64,000 nt of DNA. Source: CAILUG01 sp903844415. GTDB lineage: Bacteria; Pseudomonadota; Gammaproteobacteria; Pseudomonadales; Pseudohongiellaceae. The notes under the pieces were generated by a model. It did not search any database, was not told where the DNA came from, and saw only the letters and a list, made by a program, of their open reading frames with translations. The position numbers and the translations under genes are program-made. The DNA lies in NCBI GenBank assembly GCA_947477655.1, contig CANJTS010000006.1, positions 1-64,000 of the forward strand, read 5' to 3'. This document shows, one piece after another, positions 1 to 8,774 of the stretch; within the stretch, counting starts at the first letter, position 1; each line of letters begins with the position of its first letter.

Positions 1-2364
1 GACGCAACCGATGTGGTCAAGGTGGTGGATGGCACAAATGTCGCTGGGAATACGGGGCTCAATGGGGGTGTTGTGTTCGACTTCCAAAGCGCTACCGCTA
101 CGCTAACACTTAATGCCACCCAAAATGGTTTGGCTACAACGTTTGTTAATGCAGCGGCCAATATACAGACAATTGCTTTGTCTGCAGCAGGCACCTTCAC
201 CACAAATTCAGCAATTGAGTCCTATACGAACCTAGGGGCTTCAACGGTGACCATCGCAGCGGGCCACACTGCGGTGAGTCTTGCTGGGGCATGGGGCAAT
301 AAAACAACAGTCGTTGTGGGCGGGCAAACCGTTACAGGCACGTGGTTTTTCAATCATGGCACAGACGAAATCATTGCTACAACCGGGGCCAATATTGCCG
401 GTGTTAATGGCGGTAATGCCACCACCGCAGAAAACATTACCCTAACTGGCGCTATCACCATGACGCCAGCACAGTTGACTAATTTCACTGCGCCAGGCGG
501 CGCAGACTCGGTCACGCTGACAACCGCTGGAACTTTTACTGCAAATGCTGCTATTGAATCGTATATTTTAGCGAATGGAACAAATATGGTCTCAATAGGC
601 GGGACCCAGTCAAAAAGCATCACCGGTGGCGCAGGCAAAGATACATTTAACGTTGGCGCTAACGACCGAGTTACCAATGGCAACAATTGGGCAATTGACT
701 TCGGGGTTGATGCTACTTCCGATCAATTATTTGTGATGGACCAAGATACGAACCCTGCTCACGTCAGTCTAACGACTGTGACCAACTTCGATGTTGTAGA
801 CAATGATGTTATCCGGCTCTACACAGGGGCTGCAATGACGAGCGGATTTTTCTTATCCATACCGGCTGGCGGAAATTCTAATAAAGTCACCGACCTTTAC
901 ACGCAAGGTTCGATTATTGAAATCACAGGATCCAATGTGGGCAATCTGGCCGATGATGCAGATGGTGGAGCTGTCGAACTTGCGATTATCGGCGCAATAG
1001 GACATAGGCCAAGAAGTAATCAGACCTACGTGTTGTATGGCGGGGGCAATGCAGGCATTTATAATGTCCAGTTTAGTGGTGGCTGGACTCTGGATACACC
1101 CGGTCAATTACTTGTTGAGCATCTTATCACCTTGTTAGGGGTAGCTCCCGACTCGCTAGGGTTTACTCATTTCAACAGTGGCCAGGGCTTAAGCGATATA
1201 GTTGGCAAACATATAACCTTGACAGGCGCTGGGGCTGTTGCCGGTCAAACAGGTGCAACATCGAACACGTCAGTTAATGGTGCTGCTTCAGTTTCTGCCA
1301 ATCTGACCGTAGACAGAGACACTGTGAGCTCCACAACTGCATTCTTGGTGGGCTCTACGATCGCTTCCGGCGACGGCACCAACATTAATAATGATTCATT
1401 GTATTTAAGCATCTCGCCCGCAGCGGCAAACGGTGCAGAAGGCACTTTAACTGCTGCCAACTTGGCTAACGTGACAGGCTTTCGCGAGATCAACCTGGCC
1501 AACTTTGTTAACAGCGCGGGCATCGTTAACGCCTACAATATAACGATCGCTAATGCCAACGTTCTTTTTAATGGGAATAATAAGCTTTGGGTCAACTCTG
1601 AAATGTCTGGCTTGTTGCATGACGGCACTTTGAGCGCGGCGCCTGGCGTGACATTCAATGCGGCTAGCCTTACTGGAGGTCGCGCACTCAGGTTCGCAGG
1701 TGCAGGCGCTATTGATGTAGTAACCGGCGGGACTGGTGGCGATCAAATTGATGGGGGGGCCGGTAACGACACCCTCTCTGGCAATGATGGTAATGACTAT
1801 ATAGCTGGCGGCTTAGGCGCTGACACTATTGACATGGGCGGGACAGGCATAGGCAACACTGATCAGGACTGGGTTGTCGTTGCACCTGAAGACACAGGCG
1901 TCGTTGTGGCTATAACTGGTTCAGTAACGGCGGGGCAAGCAATTGGCGCCTTGTCGTTTAATTCGACCGCAATGGATCTGGTTTCAGGCTTTGTTGGTCA
2001 ATGGCACCAGGATAGTGTGTGGCTCCTTAAGACGGGGGAGTCCGCTTACACTGAATGGTTGACGAATCGAGCTTTTGATTCCCCCACGAAGTTCGCTGCT
2101 GGGGTACTCACCAACGGAAACACATGGGGCGCTAATAATGCTGGTCAAATTGCTGCGGTGCGTGGCAACAACGCGGCAGGTATTTTTACAGCTTCTAACA
2201 CAGGCGCTGACACCGCACTGATTTGGGATAGCGACGGCACTGGGGATGGCGGTGATCGTTCTGCAATCATACTCGTGGGTAAATTTTGGACCACCACCAA
2301 TTTCCCCACCTATAACTTTAATGGGCCCCAGCACGGTATTTTCTCCATGAGTGGATCCGCATGA
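1..2364 (+). CDS. RTX/calcium-binding secreted protein, 3' part (5' end outside window)
   Basis: The frame is open back to base 1, so this is the C-terminal ~787 residues of a longer protein; the GTG at 13 is only the first possible start inside the window. It is rich in Gly, Ala, Thr and Asn with very few charged residues. Two related segments near residues 60-110 and 175-220 share the pattern GTFT-N-AIESY followed by beta-strand-like sequence. Glycine/aspartate nonapeptides of the RTX type occur once near residue 205 (GGAGKDTF) and as a block near 575-615 (GGAGNDTLSGNDGNDYIAGG), which in this family bind calcium after secretion. Such proteins usually leave by a type I system and act as adhesins, S-layer or extracellular proteins; no exporter is visible here. 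It converges on trmB with a 10-bp gap. The RTX character is firm; the role is not. Confidence 0.85.
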   Translation, partial: DATDVVKVVDGTNVAGNTGLNGGVVFDFQSATATLTLNATQNGLATTFVNAAANIQTIALSAAGTFTTNSAIESYTNLGASTVTIAAGHTAVSLAGAWGNKTTVVVGGQTVTGTWFFNHGTDEIIATTGANIAGVNGGNATTAENITLTGAITMTPAQLTNFTAPGGADSVTLTTAGTFTANAAIESYILANGTNMVSIGGTQSKSITGGAGKDTFNVGANDRVTNGNNWAIDFGVDATSDQLFVMDQDTNPAHVSLTTVTNFDVVDNDVIRLYTGAAMTSGFFLSIPAGGNSNKVTDLYTQGSIIEITGSNVGNLADDADGGAVELAIIGAIGHRPRSNQTYVLYGGGNAGIYNVQFSGGWTLDTPGQLLVEHLITLLGVAPDSLGFTHFNSGQGLSDIVGKHITLTGAGAVAGQTGATSNTSVNGAASVSANLTVDRDTVSSTTAFLVGSTIASGDGTNINNDSLYLSISPAAANGAEGTLTAANLANVTGFREINLANFVNSAGIVNAYNITIANANVLFNGNNKLWVNSEMSGLLHDGTLSAAPGVTFNAASLTGGRALRFAGAGAIDVVTGGTGGDQIDGGAGNDTLSGNDGNDYIAGGLGADTIDMGGTGIGNTDQDWVVVAPEDTGVVVAITGSVTAGQAIGALSFNSTAMDLVSGFVGQWHQDSVWLLKTGESAYTEWLTNRAFDSPTKFAAGVLTNGNTWGANNAGQIAAVRGNNAAGIFTASNTGADTALIWDSDGTGDGGDRSAIILVGKFWTTTNFPTYNFNGPQHGIFSMSGSA

Positions 2365-2374
2365 GAACTACTGG

Positions 2375-3067
2375 TTACACGTTTTTTTCAAACACCAAAT
2401 CCCACACTGCATGCCCTAGGCGTTGTCCGCGTTGCTCAAACTTGGTCGACGGACGCATAGGATCACTAGCCCATGCATGCTCTCCTATACAATTGCGAAA
2501 CCCCTCTGCACTGCTCATCACTTTCATCATCTGTTTGGCATAAGCCTCCCAGTCTGTAGCCAGATGCACTACGGCACCCATTTTAAGCTTGGGACGTATT
2601 TGCTGCACAAACTCGCTCTGAATCAAACGGCGTTTATGGTGTTTAGTTTTGTGCCAAGGGTCCGGGAAATAAATTTGTATTTTGCTTAAGCTGGCATCGG
2701 CAATACATTGGTCCAACACATCTTTGGCATCAGCTTTATAAATTCTGAGATTGGTAATATTTTGTTCGGCAATCTCACGCAGAATATTGCCAATGCCCGG
2801 AGGATGCACTTCCACGCCGATGAAGTTTTGTTGCGGATGCGCAAGTGCCATACTGATCAGCGCCTCACCCATTCCGAAACCGATTTCTAACACCAGCTCG
2901 CCCGAACGGCCAAATACTTGTGCAGGATCAAACATGCCATCCGCCAAGTTCAAGCCGAATTGCGACCAAAACGAAGTCAGCGCTAACTCTTGCGCCTCGG
3001 TCATACGACCACGTCGTACTACAAAACTTTTTACAGTTCGCAATGGAATATTGATTGGCTTGATCAT
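2375..3067 (-). CDS. trmB: tRNA (guanine-N7-)-methyltransferase TrmB
   Basis: This SAM-dependent enzyme makes m7G46 in the variable loop of tRNA, in the cytoplasm. The 230-residue length is normal. Visible motifs are the SAM-binding strand LVLEIGFGMGEAL near residues 55-68 and the family signature YFPDPWHKTKHHKRRL near 132-147, which carries the catalytic and tRNA-contacting residues. The ATG overlaps the stop of the upstream DUF423 gene in an ATGA arrangement, so the two are probably translationally coupled. I see nothing unusual in the protein. Confidence 0.96.
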   Translation of the reverse strand: MIKPINIPLRTVKSFVVRRGRMTEAQELALTSFWSQFGLNLADGMFDPAQVFGRSGELVLEIGFGMGEALISMALAHPQQNFIGVEVHPPGIGNILREIAEQNITNLRIYKADAKDVLDQCIADASLSKIQIYFPDPWHKTKHHKRRLIQSEFVQQIRPKLKMGAVVHLATDWEAYAKQMMKVMSSAEGFRNCIGEHAWASDPMRPSTKFEQRGQRLGHAVWDLVFEKNV

Positions 3068-3447
3068 AGTAAACGCTTATTAGTGGCGCAAAACAGCGCC
3101 AATTGCAGCCAGGCAGCCAGCAAAATTACACCACCGAACGGCGTGATTATCCCCAGCTTCGTTATTCCACTTAACGCCAACAAATAAAGGCTGCCGCAAA
3201 ACAGCACCATGCCCAGCACAAATTGATGACCGATTAGGTTTAATTTTTTGACATTATCAGCGTCATGTCTCAGCGCATGCACCATCACAAGCGCTACGGT
3301 ATGAAACATCTGATAGTGCACCGCGGTTCGGTACACCTCGAGCATCTCGACACTAAGCAACGCTTGCAAAGCGTGGGCACCAAAGGCGCCAAATGCCACC
3401 ACCAGAAAACCGTTGATAGCAGCAACAACAAGAAAATATTTTTGCAT
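3064..3447 (-). CDS. DUF423 family inner-membrane protein (YgdD-like)
   Basis: A 127-residue hydrophobic protein with about four predicted membrane helices. The N-terminal helix contains the DUF423 signature FGAFGAHAL, followed by YRTAVHYQMFH, and a GSLYLLAL helix comes later; all are typical of the YgdD/YwdK family. The function of the family is unknown. Its 3' end overlaps trmB by 4 bp (ATGA), so it is the first gene of a two-gene operon. About 185 bp upstream separate it from the divergent GT9 gene. Confidence 0.9.
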   Translation of the reverse strand: MQKYFLVVAAINGFLVVAFGAFGAHALQALLSVEMLEVYRTAVHYQMFHTVALVMVHALRHDADNVKKLNLIGHQFVLGMVLFCGSLYLLALSGITKLGIITPFGGVILLAAWLQLALFCATNKRLL

Positions 3448-3632
3448 TTAATGCGACCTGAAACCGAAACTGGCGGTTAATACAGCATGCTGTACAAATA
3501 CAAATGATAACAGGGGCATGCATAAAGCTCTAAAAATGAAGTGGCAAATTAAGCAGAAAAATAGAATGTCCCATATCGGCGCATCCTTTGTCATAATCAC
3601 CCCCATATTCAATTGGACTCCAGGTTCTGCAC

Positions 3633-4736
3633 TTGCCAGCCTACACACTTCCCCACAATCCGTTACGCATTTTGCTGGTTAATCCAACCAAATATCTCGG
3701 CAATTTGTTGATTGCCGGCAACCTTATTCAGGAGTTTTCCCGCTACTGCAGCACCCACAATATTGAGTTTCGAGTGGTACTGGACGCTGCCTTCAAAGAT
3801 TTGATTAAGGGCGCCTTACCTGAAGCATGCTTGATTTATTATCCGCGCAAACAAATTGCCCAAGCTGATAATTTCCAAAAAATTCGTCTGTATCTAGACT
3901 GCCTACACACTATCCGTAATTTTGGTGCCGACATTGCTTTTAATATCGAGGAAGACTCGGTGGCACACCGCCTTACGCAATTTTCCAAGGCCCGTTTTCG
4001 GCTTGGTTGCAGCACTAGCCGGCATGGCTTTGGTTATCACCATGTCATACCTATTAATTTTGCAACAAGACCAACTGGCAAAAGACATCGCTGGTACAGT
4101 TTTCAGGAAATGTTCAAAGCAGTAGGTTTACCCGAAACCGCGGTGCGTTATATGCATCTACAACCAGCCGCTTTGTCACTGGCAAAACAACAACAGTTAA
4201 CCAATGCTGGTCTGGATTTAAAACAACCTTTGGTAGTTCTGCATGCAGGGGCTACCAAAGATTATAAAAAATGGCCGCGCGCATATTTTGCAGAACTCAC
4301 CGCCCTGTTAATCGACAAAAATCTACAGGTGGCGTTTATTGGTGCGGGACAAGATGCGGTTGAAACAGCAGCGGTATTAGCATTACTTACACCAGCAACC
4401 GCTAAACCTGTGTTTAATTTGTGTAATCAACTCTCACTACCCGAGCTTGCTGATTTTTTTACGCATGCCAGTGTAATTGTAGGTAATGACAGTGGCCCTT
4501 TTCATTTGGCTGCGGCAATGGGTGTTGCGGGTACTGTAATTTTCGGCCCCACTGCTGTAGAGATTTGGGAGCCTCTCACATCCAACACTGAAGTAGCAAA
4601 AGGTACCGAGCCGTGCAGCCCAGAATGCACAAAAATCCATTGCATACATCAGCATCGATGCTTGCGCTCTATCACACCGCAGATGATATTCAGCCGTGTA
4701 CTGAAAATTTTGAACAACAATGAACTACGCGGATAA
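3633..4736 (+). CDS. Glycosyltransferase family 9 (heptosyltransferase-like)
   Basis: A 367-residue protein of the ADP-heptose:LPS heptosyltransferase family, which acts at the cytoplasmic face of the inner membrane in lipopolysaccharide core assembly. The N-terminal Rossmann start ILLVNPTKYLGNLL is close to the first residue. The C-terminal half has HAGATKDYKKWP and the donor-binding stretch GNDSGPFHLAAAMGV followed by FGPT and EIWEPL. A Cys-rich segment (CSPECTKIHC) follows, as often seen in GT9 proteins. The frame starts at TTG with no clear ribosome site, so the exact start is uncertain. It converges on a GT2 gene three bases away, which supports an envelope-polysaccharide context. The acceptor sugar cannot be assigned. 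Confidence 0.88.
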   Translation: MPAYTLPHNPLRILLVNPTKYLGNLLIAGNLIQEFSRYCSTHNIEFRVVLDAAFKDLIKGALPEACLIYYPRKQIAQADNFQKIRLYLDCLHTIRNFGADIAFNIEEDSVAHRLTQFSKARFRLGCSTSRHGFGYHHVIPINFATRPTGKRHRWYSFQEMFKAVGLPETAVRYMHLQPAALSLAKQQQLTNAGLDLKQPLVVLHAGATKDYKKWPRAYFAELTALLIDKNLQVAFIGAGQDAVETAAVLALLTPATAKPVFNLCNQLSLPELADFFTHASVIVGNDSGPFHLAAAMGVAGTVIFGPTAVEIWEPLTSNTEVAKGTEPCSPECTKIHCIHQHRCLRSITPQMIFSRVLKILNNNELRG

Positions 4737-4739
4737 ATT

Positions 4740-5522
4740 TTATTTTGCTGAAATTTTTGCTGTTCTTTGTGCTTGCTGCCAGAGCTCACGCAATTTTACG
4801 TATTTCATAAAATTGTAAAAAGCATGGTTCATGCTGGTTGCAATGCCGTCACCACCATCCAGAAATAAGCCCTTGCCTAAATAACATTGCAAAAATGCCA
4901 AGGGAAAAATCAGCACCAGATGCAACACAGAACAACGATGTCCCCGAGCAAATTTATCTTCTGCTTTCAGTTGGCTGTAGTGGTTAGATTTTTGTATACG
5001 TTGTGAAAAACTTAGGTTTTCGTGATGCAAAAAATAAGTATTAGAAATTTTTATTCTGCCCTCGATCGCAATTTTTTCATGTACCCGCGCGGGGTGATAT
5101 GTGCCACATTTTTTGCGAAATAATCTGATCAGTACATCATCTTTAATAAAACATCGGGGCTGCTTGCCCCAGCGCAACAAGATACGTCTTGTCTGTAGCG
5201 CATCATAATCATCGCTGTTTATAACCGAATCTAAAGTATTCAGATATTCCTGAGTGAGCTCTTCATCAGCATCCAGGTTGAGCACCCACTCTTCATTACA
5301 CAAAGACAGCGCATAAGCTTTTTGCTCACTAAAGCCCGACCAAACACGCTTACTGATACTGACATTAGGGAAAGAAGCAGCAATTTTTAGTGTGTTATCG
5401 GTGGAGCCGCTGTCGACAAGAATGACTTCTTTAAAGTCAGCCAGTTGCGGCAACAACCTGGCAAGGTGCTCTTCCTCATTGAGGGAGATTATGTAAACGC
5501 TTACCTTAATGCCAGGCTTCAT
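4740..5522 (-). CDS. Glycosyltransferase family 2 (WaaE/KdtX-like, LPS core)
   Basis: A 260-residue GT-A glycosyltransferase. The opening VSVYIISLNEEEHLARLLPQ is a typical GT2 start, followed by ILVDSGSTDNT near residues 34-44 and the metal-binding NLDADEEL near 82-89. The segment with ARVHEKI and the His-rich LHHENLS, plus a hydrophobic stretch near 205-220, match the WaaE/KdtX beta-1,4-glucosyltransferase subgroup of lipopolysaccharide core synthesis. It converges with the GT9 gene (3-bp gap), suggesting a small LPS-modification locus. The subgroup is an inference; family membership is firm. Confidence 0.88.
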   Translation of the reverse strand: MKPGIKVSVYIISLNEEEHLARLLPQLADFKEVILVDSGSTDNTLKIAASFPNVSISKRVWSGFSEQKAYALSLCNEEWVLNLDADEELTQEYLNTLDSVINSDDYDALQTRRILLRWGKQPRCFIKDDVLIRLFRKKCGTYHPARVHEKIAIEGRIKISNTYFLHHENLSFSQRIQKSNHYSQLKAEDKFARGHRCSVLHLVLIFPLAFLQCYLGKGLFLDGGDGIATSMNHAFYNFMKYVKLRELWQQAQRTAKISAK

Positions 5523-5565
5523 GATTACCTCGTTACGCTATTTTAAGTAAGCAATTCACAATGCA

Positions 5566-5590
5566 GAAAAAAGCCGTCACAAGGACGGCT
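5566..5590 (-). terminator. Intrinsic terminator of rpoH
   Basis: Stem AGCCGTC (5572-5578), loop ACAAG, stem GACGGCT (5584-5590). Read on the minus strand it is followed by a run of T from the AAAAAA at 5567-5572. It lies about 35 bp beyond the rpoH stop, the expected place for the end of its transcript. Confidence 0.85.
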
Positions 5591-5625
5591 TTAAAATTAC
5601 AAACACTTTTGCGTTAGAACACTGA

Positions 5626-6645
5626 TCAGGCTTCCAACACTGCCTTGACTTTATCCATGGCATTTTTTTCGAGCTGACGAATACGCTCAGCAGATACGTT
5701 ATATTTGGCTGCTAATTCGTGCAGAGTAGCTTTGTTATCGTTGAGCCAGCGTTGATTCAAAATGTCGCGGCTACGTTCATCAAGAGCGCTAAGGGCCACA
5801 TACAAACCATCCGTGCTAGTTTTATCCCAATTATCAGTTTCGACATTCCGCGCAGGATCAAAACGAGTGTCTTCCAAATAAAACGCGGGTGCTTGACCAT
5901 ATTCTTCGTCGTCAGCATCAGCAGCGCCATCAAAAGAAGCATCAAAAGCCCCCAGGCGTCCTTCCATTTGGGTGACTGTGGCAGCATCTACGCCTAAATC
6001 TTTGGCAACAACTTCAACTTCGCTCTGAGTCAACCAACCTAGACGTTTTTTGGCACCTCGCAGGTTAAAGAACAATTTCCGTTGGGCCTTGGTAGTGGCC
6101 ACTTTGACAATACGCCAGTTGCGCAATATGAATTCGTGAATTTCGGCTTTGATCCAATGCACAGCAAAGGACACTAGCCGTACGCCGACTTCAGGGTTAA
6201 AGCGTTTTACGGCTTTCATCAGCCCCACATTACCTTCCTGAATCAGGTCGGCTTCGCTGAGGCCGTAACCAGAGTAGGTTTTGGCGACATGTACAACAAA
6301 ACGAAGGTGAGCAAGTACTAACTTACGCGCAGCATCAACATTTTCTTCATAATAATATTGATTGGCGAGCTCTTTTTCTTCATCGGCGGTCAGTATGGCG
6401 ATGCCATTGACCGAGGTGATATAGGCACTGAGGTCGCGCCCCGGTACCATGGTGTCAAATACCTGTAATTGTTTGCCGGCAGTCTGTTTTGCCATAAAAG
6501 TGGCACGCTGCGCCTGGGTGCGGGGCGCCCTTGGCCTTTCTTTGGGCTCAGTTTCAAGCTCCAAATCGATGGTATCTGCTTCAAAATCGGTTTCGATAGT
6601 CATTTCCAGCTCTGAATCTAATTCAATCAAGTTGTTGTCTTGCAT
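5626..6645 (-). CDS. rpoH: RNA polymerase sigma-32 factor RpoH with acidic N-terminal extension
   Basis: Heat-shock sigma factor directing RNA polymerase to chaperone and protease promoters. I chose the ATG at 6645 (339 residues) because AGGAGT lies 7 bp upstream and a good sigma-70 promoter covers the longer frame's start at 6702. Region 2 is seen in DLIQEGNVGLMKAVKRFNP and the following SFAVHWIKAEI; the RpoH box is QRKLFFNLR; region 4 ends in SAERIRQLEKNAM. Usual RpoH is about 285 residues. Here the first ~65 residues are an extra, strongly acidic segment before the normal start (LSAYITSVN), and there is also an Asp/Glu-rich linker (DAADADDEEYG-type) before region 4. The core match leaves little doubt of identity; the extension's role is unknown. 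Confidence 0.95.
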   Translation of the reverse strand: MQDNNLIELDSELEMTIETDFEADTIDLELETEPKERPRAPRTQAQRATFMAKQTAGKQLQVFDTMVPGRDLSAYITSVNGIAILTADEEKELANQYYYEENVDAARKLVLAHLRFVVHVAKTYSGYGLSEADLIQEGNVGLMKAVKRFNPEVGVRLVSFAVHWIKAEIHEFILRNWRIVKVATTKAQRKLFFNLRGAKKRLGWLTQSEVEVVAKDLGVDAATVTQMEGRLGAFDASFDGAADADDEEYGQAPAFYLEDTRFDPARNVETDNWDKTSTDGLYVALSALDERSRDILNQRWLNDNKATLHELAAKYNVSAERIRQLEKNAMDKVKAVLEA

Positions 6646-6673
6646 TACCAGGACTCCTGGCCGCAGGGGGCGA

Positions 6674-6702
6674 ATTCTAGCAGTTGCCACTGTACTCGCC
6701 AA
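6674..6702 (-). promoter_or_regulatory. rpoH: Sigma-70-type promoter for rpoH
   Basis: On the minus strand, TTGGCG (6702-6697) is followed after exactly 17 bp by TAGAAT (6679-6674). Transcription would begin near 6667, about 20 bp ahead of the ribosome site AGGAGT and the ATG at 6645. It fixes the shorter rpoH start. I did not find a convincing sigma-32 or CRP site around it. Confidence 0.65.
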
Positions 6703-6928
6703 CCCACAGCTTTGATTTGACCCTTATCAAGTGACCAAATGATCACCCAGTGTTGGGCGGTAACTCGAATATAGTAGCTATTTGGACATTTTCAAGGCCA
6801 ATAAGCAAACAGAGTCACCAGTAAATTACACCATTATTACTGGCGCTGGATGCAGGCACTCACGCAGGCAGTTAAGCAACAAGCTGCTAGAATCATGCGC
6901 CACAACAACCCCTACTAGGAACCCTAGC

Positions 6929-7528
6929 ATGATCCGCAAATCTATCGATACATCTGCCCCCATCCATCAATTGCTGGAGCACCGCTACAGCGGCGTTTCC
7001 TTCGATCCGGCACGTAACGTGCACAAAAATGACCTGCGCGCATTGGCAGAAGCCGGACGCTGGGCACCTTCATGTTTTGGGGATGAACCTTGGTGTTTCA
7101 TCATGTGCAGCAAACAGGACAATCCTGCTGCCTGGGAGTTAGCCTTCTCTTGTTTGATGGACGGCAATAAGCCTTGGTGTCAACACGCCCCCGTCTTGGT
7201 TATTTCCTGTACCGATACACTGTACAAACACAACGGCAATCCCAATCACTTTGGATCCTTCGACACGGGCGCTGCATCTATGAGTATTTGCCTGCAAGCA
7301 ACGGCACTGGGCATGATGACCCATCAAATGGGCGGCTTCAGTGCTGATAAAGCACGAGAGTTATTTGTTATTCCCGAAAGATTTAAACCTTTGGCGATGA
7401 TGGCAATCGGTTATCAGTTAGCCGAAGCTAGCCTGATCGAGCCTTTCAAAACCCGCGAACTAGCGCCACGCAAACGCAAACCGCTGGGTGAACATTTCTT
7501 TGATGGAGCGTGGGGAGAAGGATTGTAG
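6929..7528 (+). CDS. Nitroreductase family protein
   Basis: A 199-residue FMN-dependent nitroreductase-fold protein. The ATG at 6929 follows TAGGAA; the open frame continues upstream to 6782 but codes unrelated sequence. Family features are the N-terminal LLEHRYSGVSFDP (the R-S-x-R-x-F-type FMN contact), EAGRWAPSCFGDEPWCF (an A-x-x-AP-S-x-x-N-x-Q-P-like segment, with G and E at the usual N and Q) and the C-terminal GYQLAEA-type end. These enzymes reduce nitro groups, quinones or enones with NAD(P)H; the natural substrate is not predictable. It converges on a thiolase gene across a terminator. Confidence 0.87.
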   Translation: MIRKSIDTSAPIHQLLEHRYSGVSFDPARNVHKNDLRALAEAGRWAPSCFGDEPWCFIMCSKQDNPAAWELAFSCLMDGNKPWCQHAPVLVISCTDTLYKHNGNPNHFGSFDTGAASMSICLQATALGMMTHQMGGFSADKARELFVIPERFKPLAMMAIGYQLAEASLIEPFKTRELAPRKRKPLGEHFFDGAWGEGL

Positions 7529-7540
7529 CTTCAGCGACTG

Positions 7541-7590
7541 AAAAAAAGCGAAGAACCGGGGCGGCCATTCAGACTTGCCCCGACACTTCG
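7541..7590 (-). terminator. Terminator between nitroreductase and thiolase operon
   Basis: Two-step hairpin: CGAAG (7549-7553) with CTTCG (7586-7590), a symmetric 3x3 internal loop, then CGGGGC (7557-7562) with GCCCCG (7577-7582). On the minus strand it is followed by a T-run from AAAAAAA at 7541-7547, ending the thiolase/DUF35 transcript. On the plus strand a T-rich stretch near 7599-7607 may let it work both ways. Confidence 0.7.
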
Positions 7591-7610
7591 GCACCTAAAA
7601 ATTTTTTTAA

Positions 7611-8774
7611 TCACAAGGTCTCTGCTGCGCCAAACACCGCCGTCACCTGGCTCGATAAATAGCCGCCATTGCCATTACACGCCGCTAGTTTTGCTTGTTT
7701 GATCTGACGCGCACCACAATCGCCACGCAACTGCTGCACGGCTTCTATCATCAAAAAAATGCCGTACATACCAGGGTGTACACAACTTAAACCGCCTCCG
7801 TTGGTGTTCACCGGCAACTTGCCGCCTGGCGCAATATTGCCATTGGACACAAAAGCGCCGCCTTCTCCTTTTTTGCAAAAGCCCAGATCTTCGAGTAACA
7901 GAATGGTGTTGATGGTGAAAGCATCGTACAACTGGACCACATCAATATCGGCCGGTGTGACTCCAGCCATGGCGAATGCCGCCGGACCACTTTGCGCCGC
8001 TGCAGTCACAGTAAGATCAGGCATTTGCGAAATAATGTTATGCGTAGTGCGTGATGCAACACCCAGCATATAGACCGGCGCTTTGGGGAAATCTTTGGCG
8101 CGTTCAGCTTTCACCATAATCATTGCGCCACCACCATCGCTGACCAAACAACAATCGCGTACACCAAAAGGATCCACCACACGTCTGGCGCCAAGCACAT
8201 CAGCGATTGACAGTGGGTCGCGCATTTCTGCAGCGGGATTCAATTGCGCCCACTTGCGCGCGGAGACTGCCACTTCGGCCAGTTGTTCTGCTGTTGTGCC
8301 GTATTGATACATGTGACGCGCCGCTGCCAAAGCATAGGCTTGAATCGGATAACGCGGTTTGTATACCGACTCAATGGTGGCCGAATGTGCCGGCGGTACA
8401 TTGCCACCACTGCGACTGTTGCTGCCGTAACAAATCAACGCCACCTTGCACAAACCATGTTTAAGTGCGAGCGAAGCACTGAGCAGCGAATTTACAAACG
8501 CAGAACCACCAATGTTGGAACCATCCATAAAACCCGGCTGGATCCCAAAATACTCGGCGATAACAAGCGGCGTTAATTGATCTACAAAGTTGGAGGCAAA
8601 AATTCCATCCACATCCTTGCTGGTTAGTCCGGCATCACTAAGCGCGTGATACACCGCTTCCGCCATGATCTCCATGTGATTACGGCCTGCCAAATCGCCA
8701 AAACGACTAAGTCCTACGCCCACTACAGCAGCAGAACCACGTAATGATTTGTCCTGCTGCAAGTGCGTCACCAT
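7611..8774 (-). CDS. Thiolase-like protein (SCPx/Ltp2 type), partner of DUF35
   Basis: A 387-residue thiolase-fold protein of the sterol-carrier-protein-x/lipid-transfer subgroup. At the position where biosynthetic thiolases carry the nucleophilic Cys it has NIGGSAFVNS, so it is unlikely to be a classical acetyl-CoA acetyltransferase. Conserved parts are VVQLYDAFTIN, NTNGGGLSCVHPGMYGI and ACNGNGGYLSSQ. Known relatives (Ltp2 with ChsH2-DUF35) are retro-aldolases in steroid side-chain degradation. The gene overlaps the DUF35 gene by 7 bp, which supports a two-subunit enzyme. Substrate is unknown: steroid, acyl-CoA or other CoA thioester is inference. Confidence 0.87.
   Translation of the reverse strand: MVTHLQQDKSLRGSAAVVGVGLSRFGDLAGRNHMEIMAEAVYHALSDAGLTSKDVDGIFASNFVDQLTPLVIAEYFGIQPGFMDGSNIGGSAFVNSLLSASLALKHGLCKVALICYGSNSRSGGNVPPAHSATIESVYKPRYPIQAYALAAARHMYQYGTTAEQLAEVAVSARKWAQLNPAAEMRDPLSIADVLGARRVVDPFGVRDCCLVSDGGGAMIMVKAERAKDFPKAPVYMLGVASRTTHNIISQMPDLTVTAAAQSGPAAFAMAGVTPADIDVVQLYDAFTINTILLLEDLGFCKKGEGGAFVSNGNIAPGGKLPVNTNGGGLSCVHPGMYGIFLMIEAVQQLRGDCGARQIKQAKLAACNGNGGYLSSQVTAVFGAAETL

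Noticed and set aside
3448..3648. 66-codon minus-strand frame between DUF423 and GT9 genes
   Set aside because: No ribosome site or family features, and it overlaps the GT9 start.
6646..6702. Longer start for rpoH
   Set aside because: The region holds the -35/-10 boxes and the ribosome site for the ATG at 6645.
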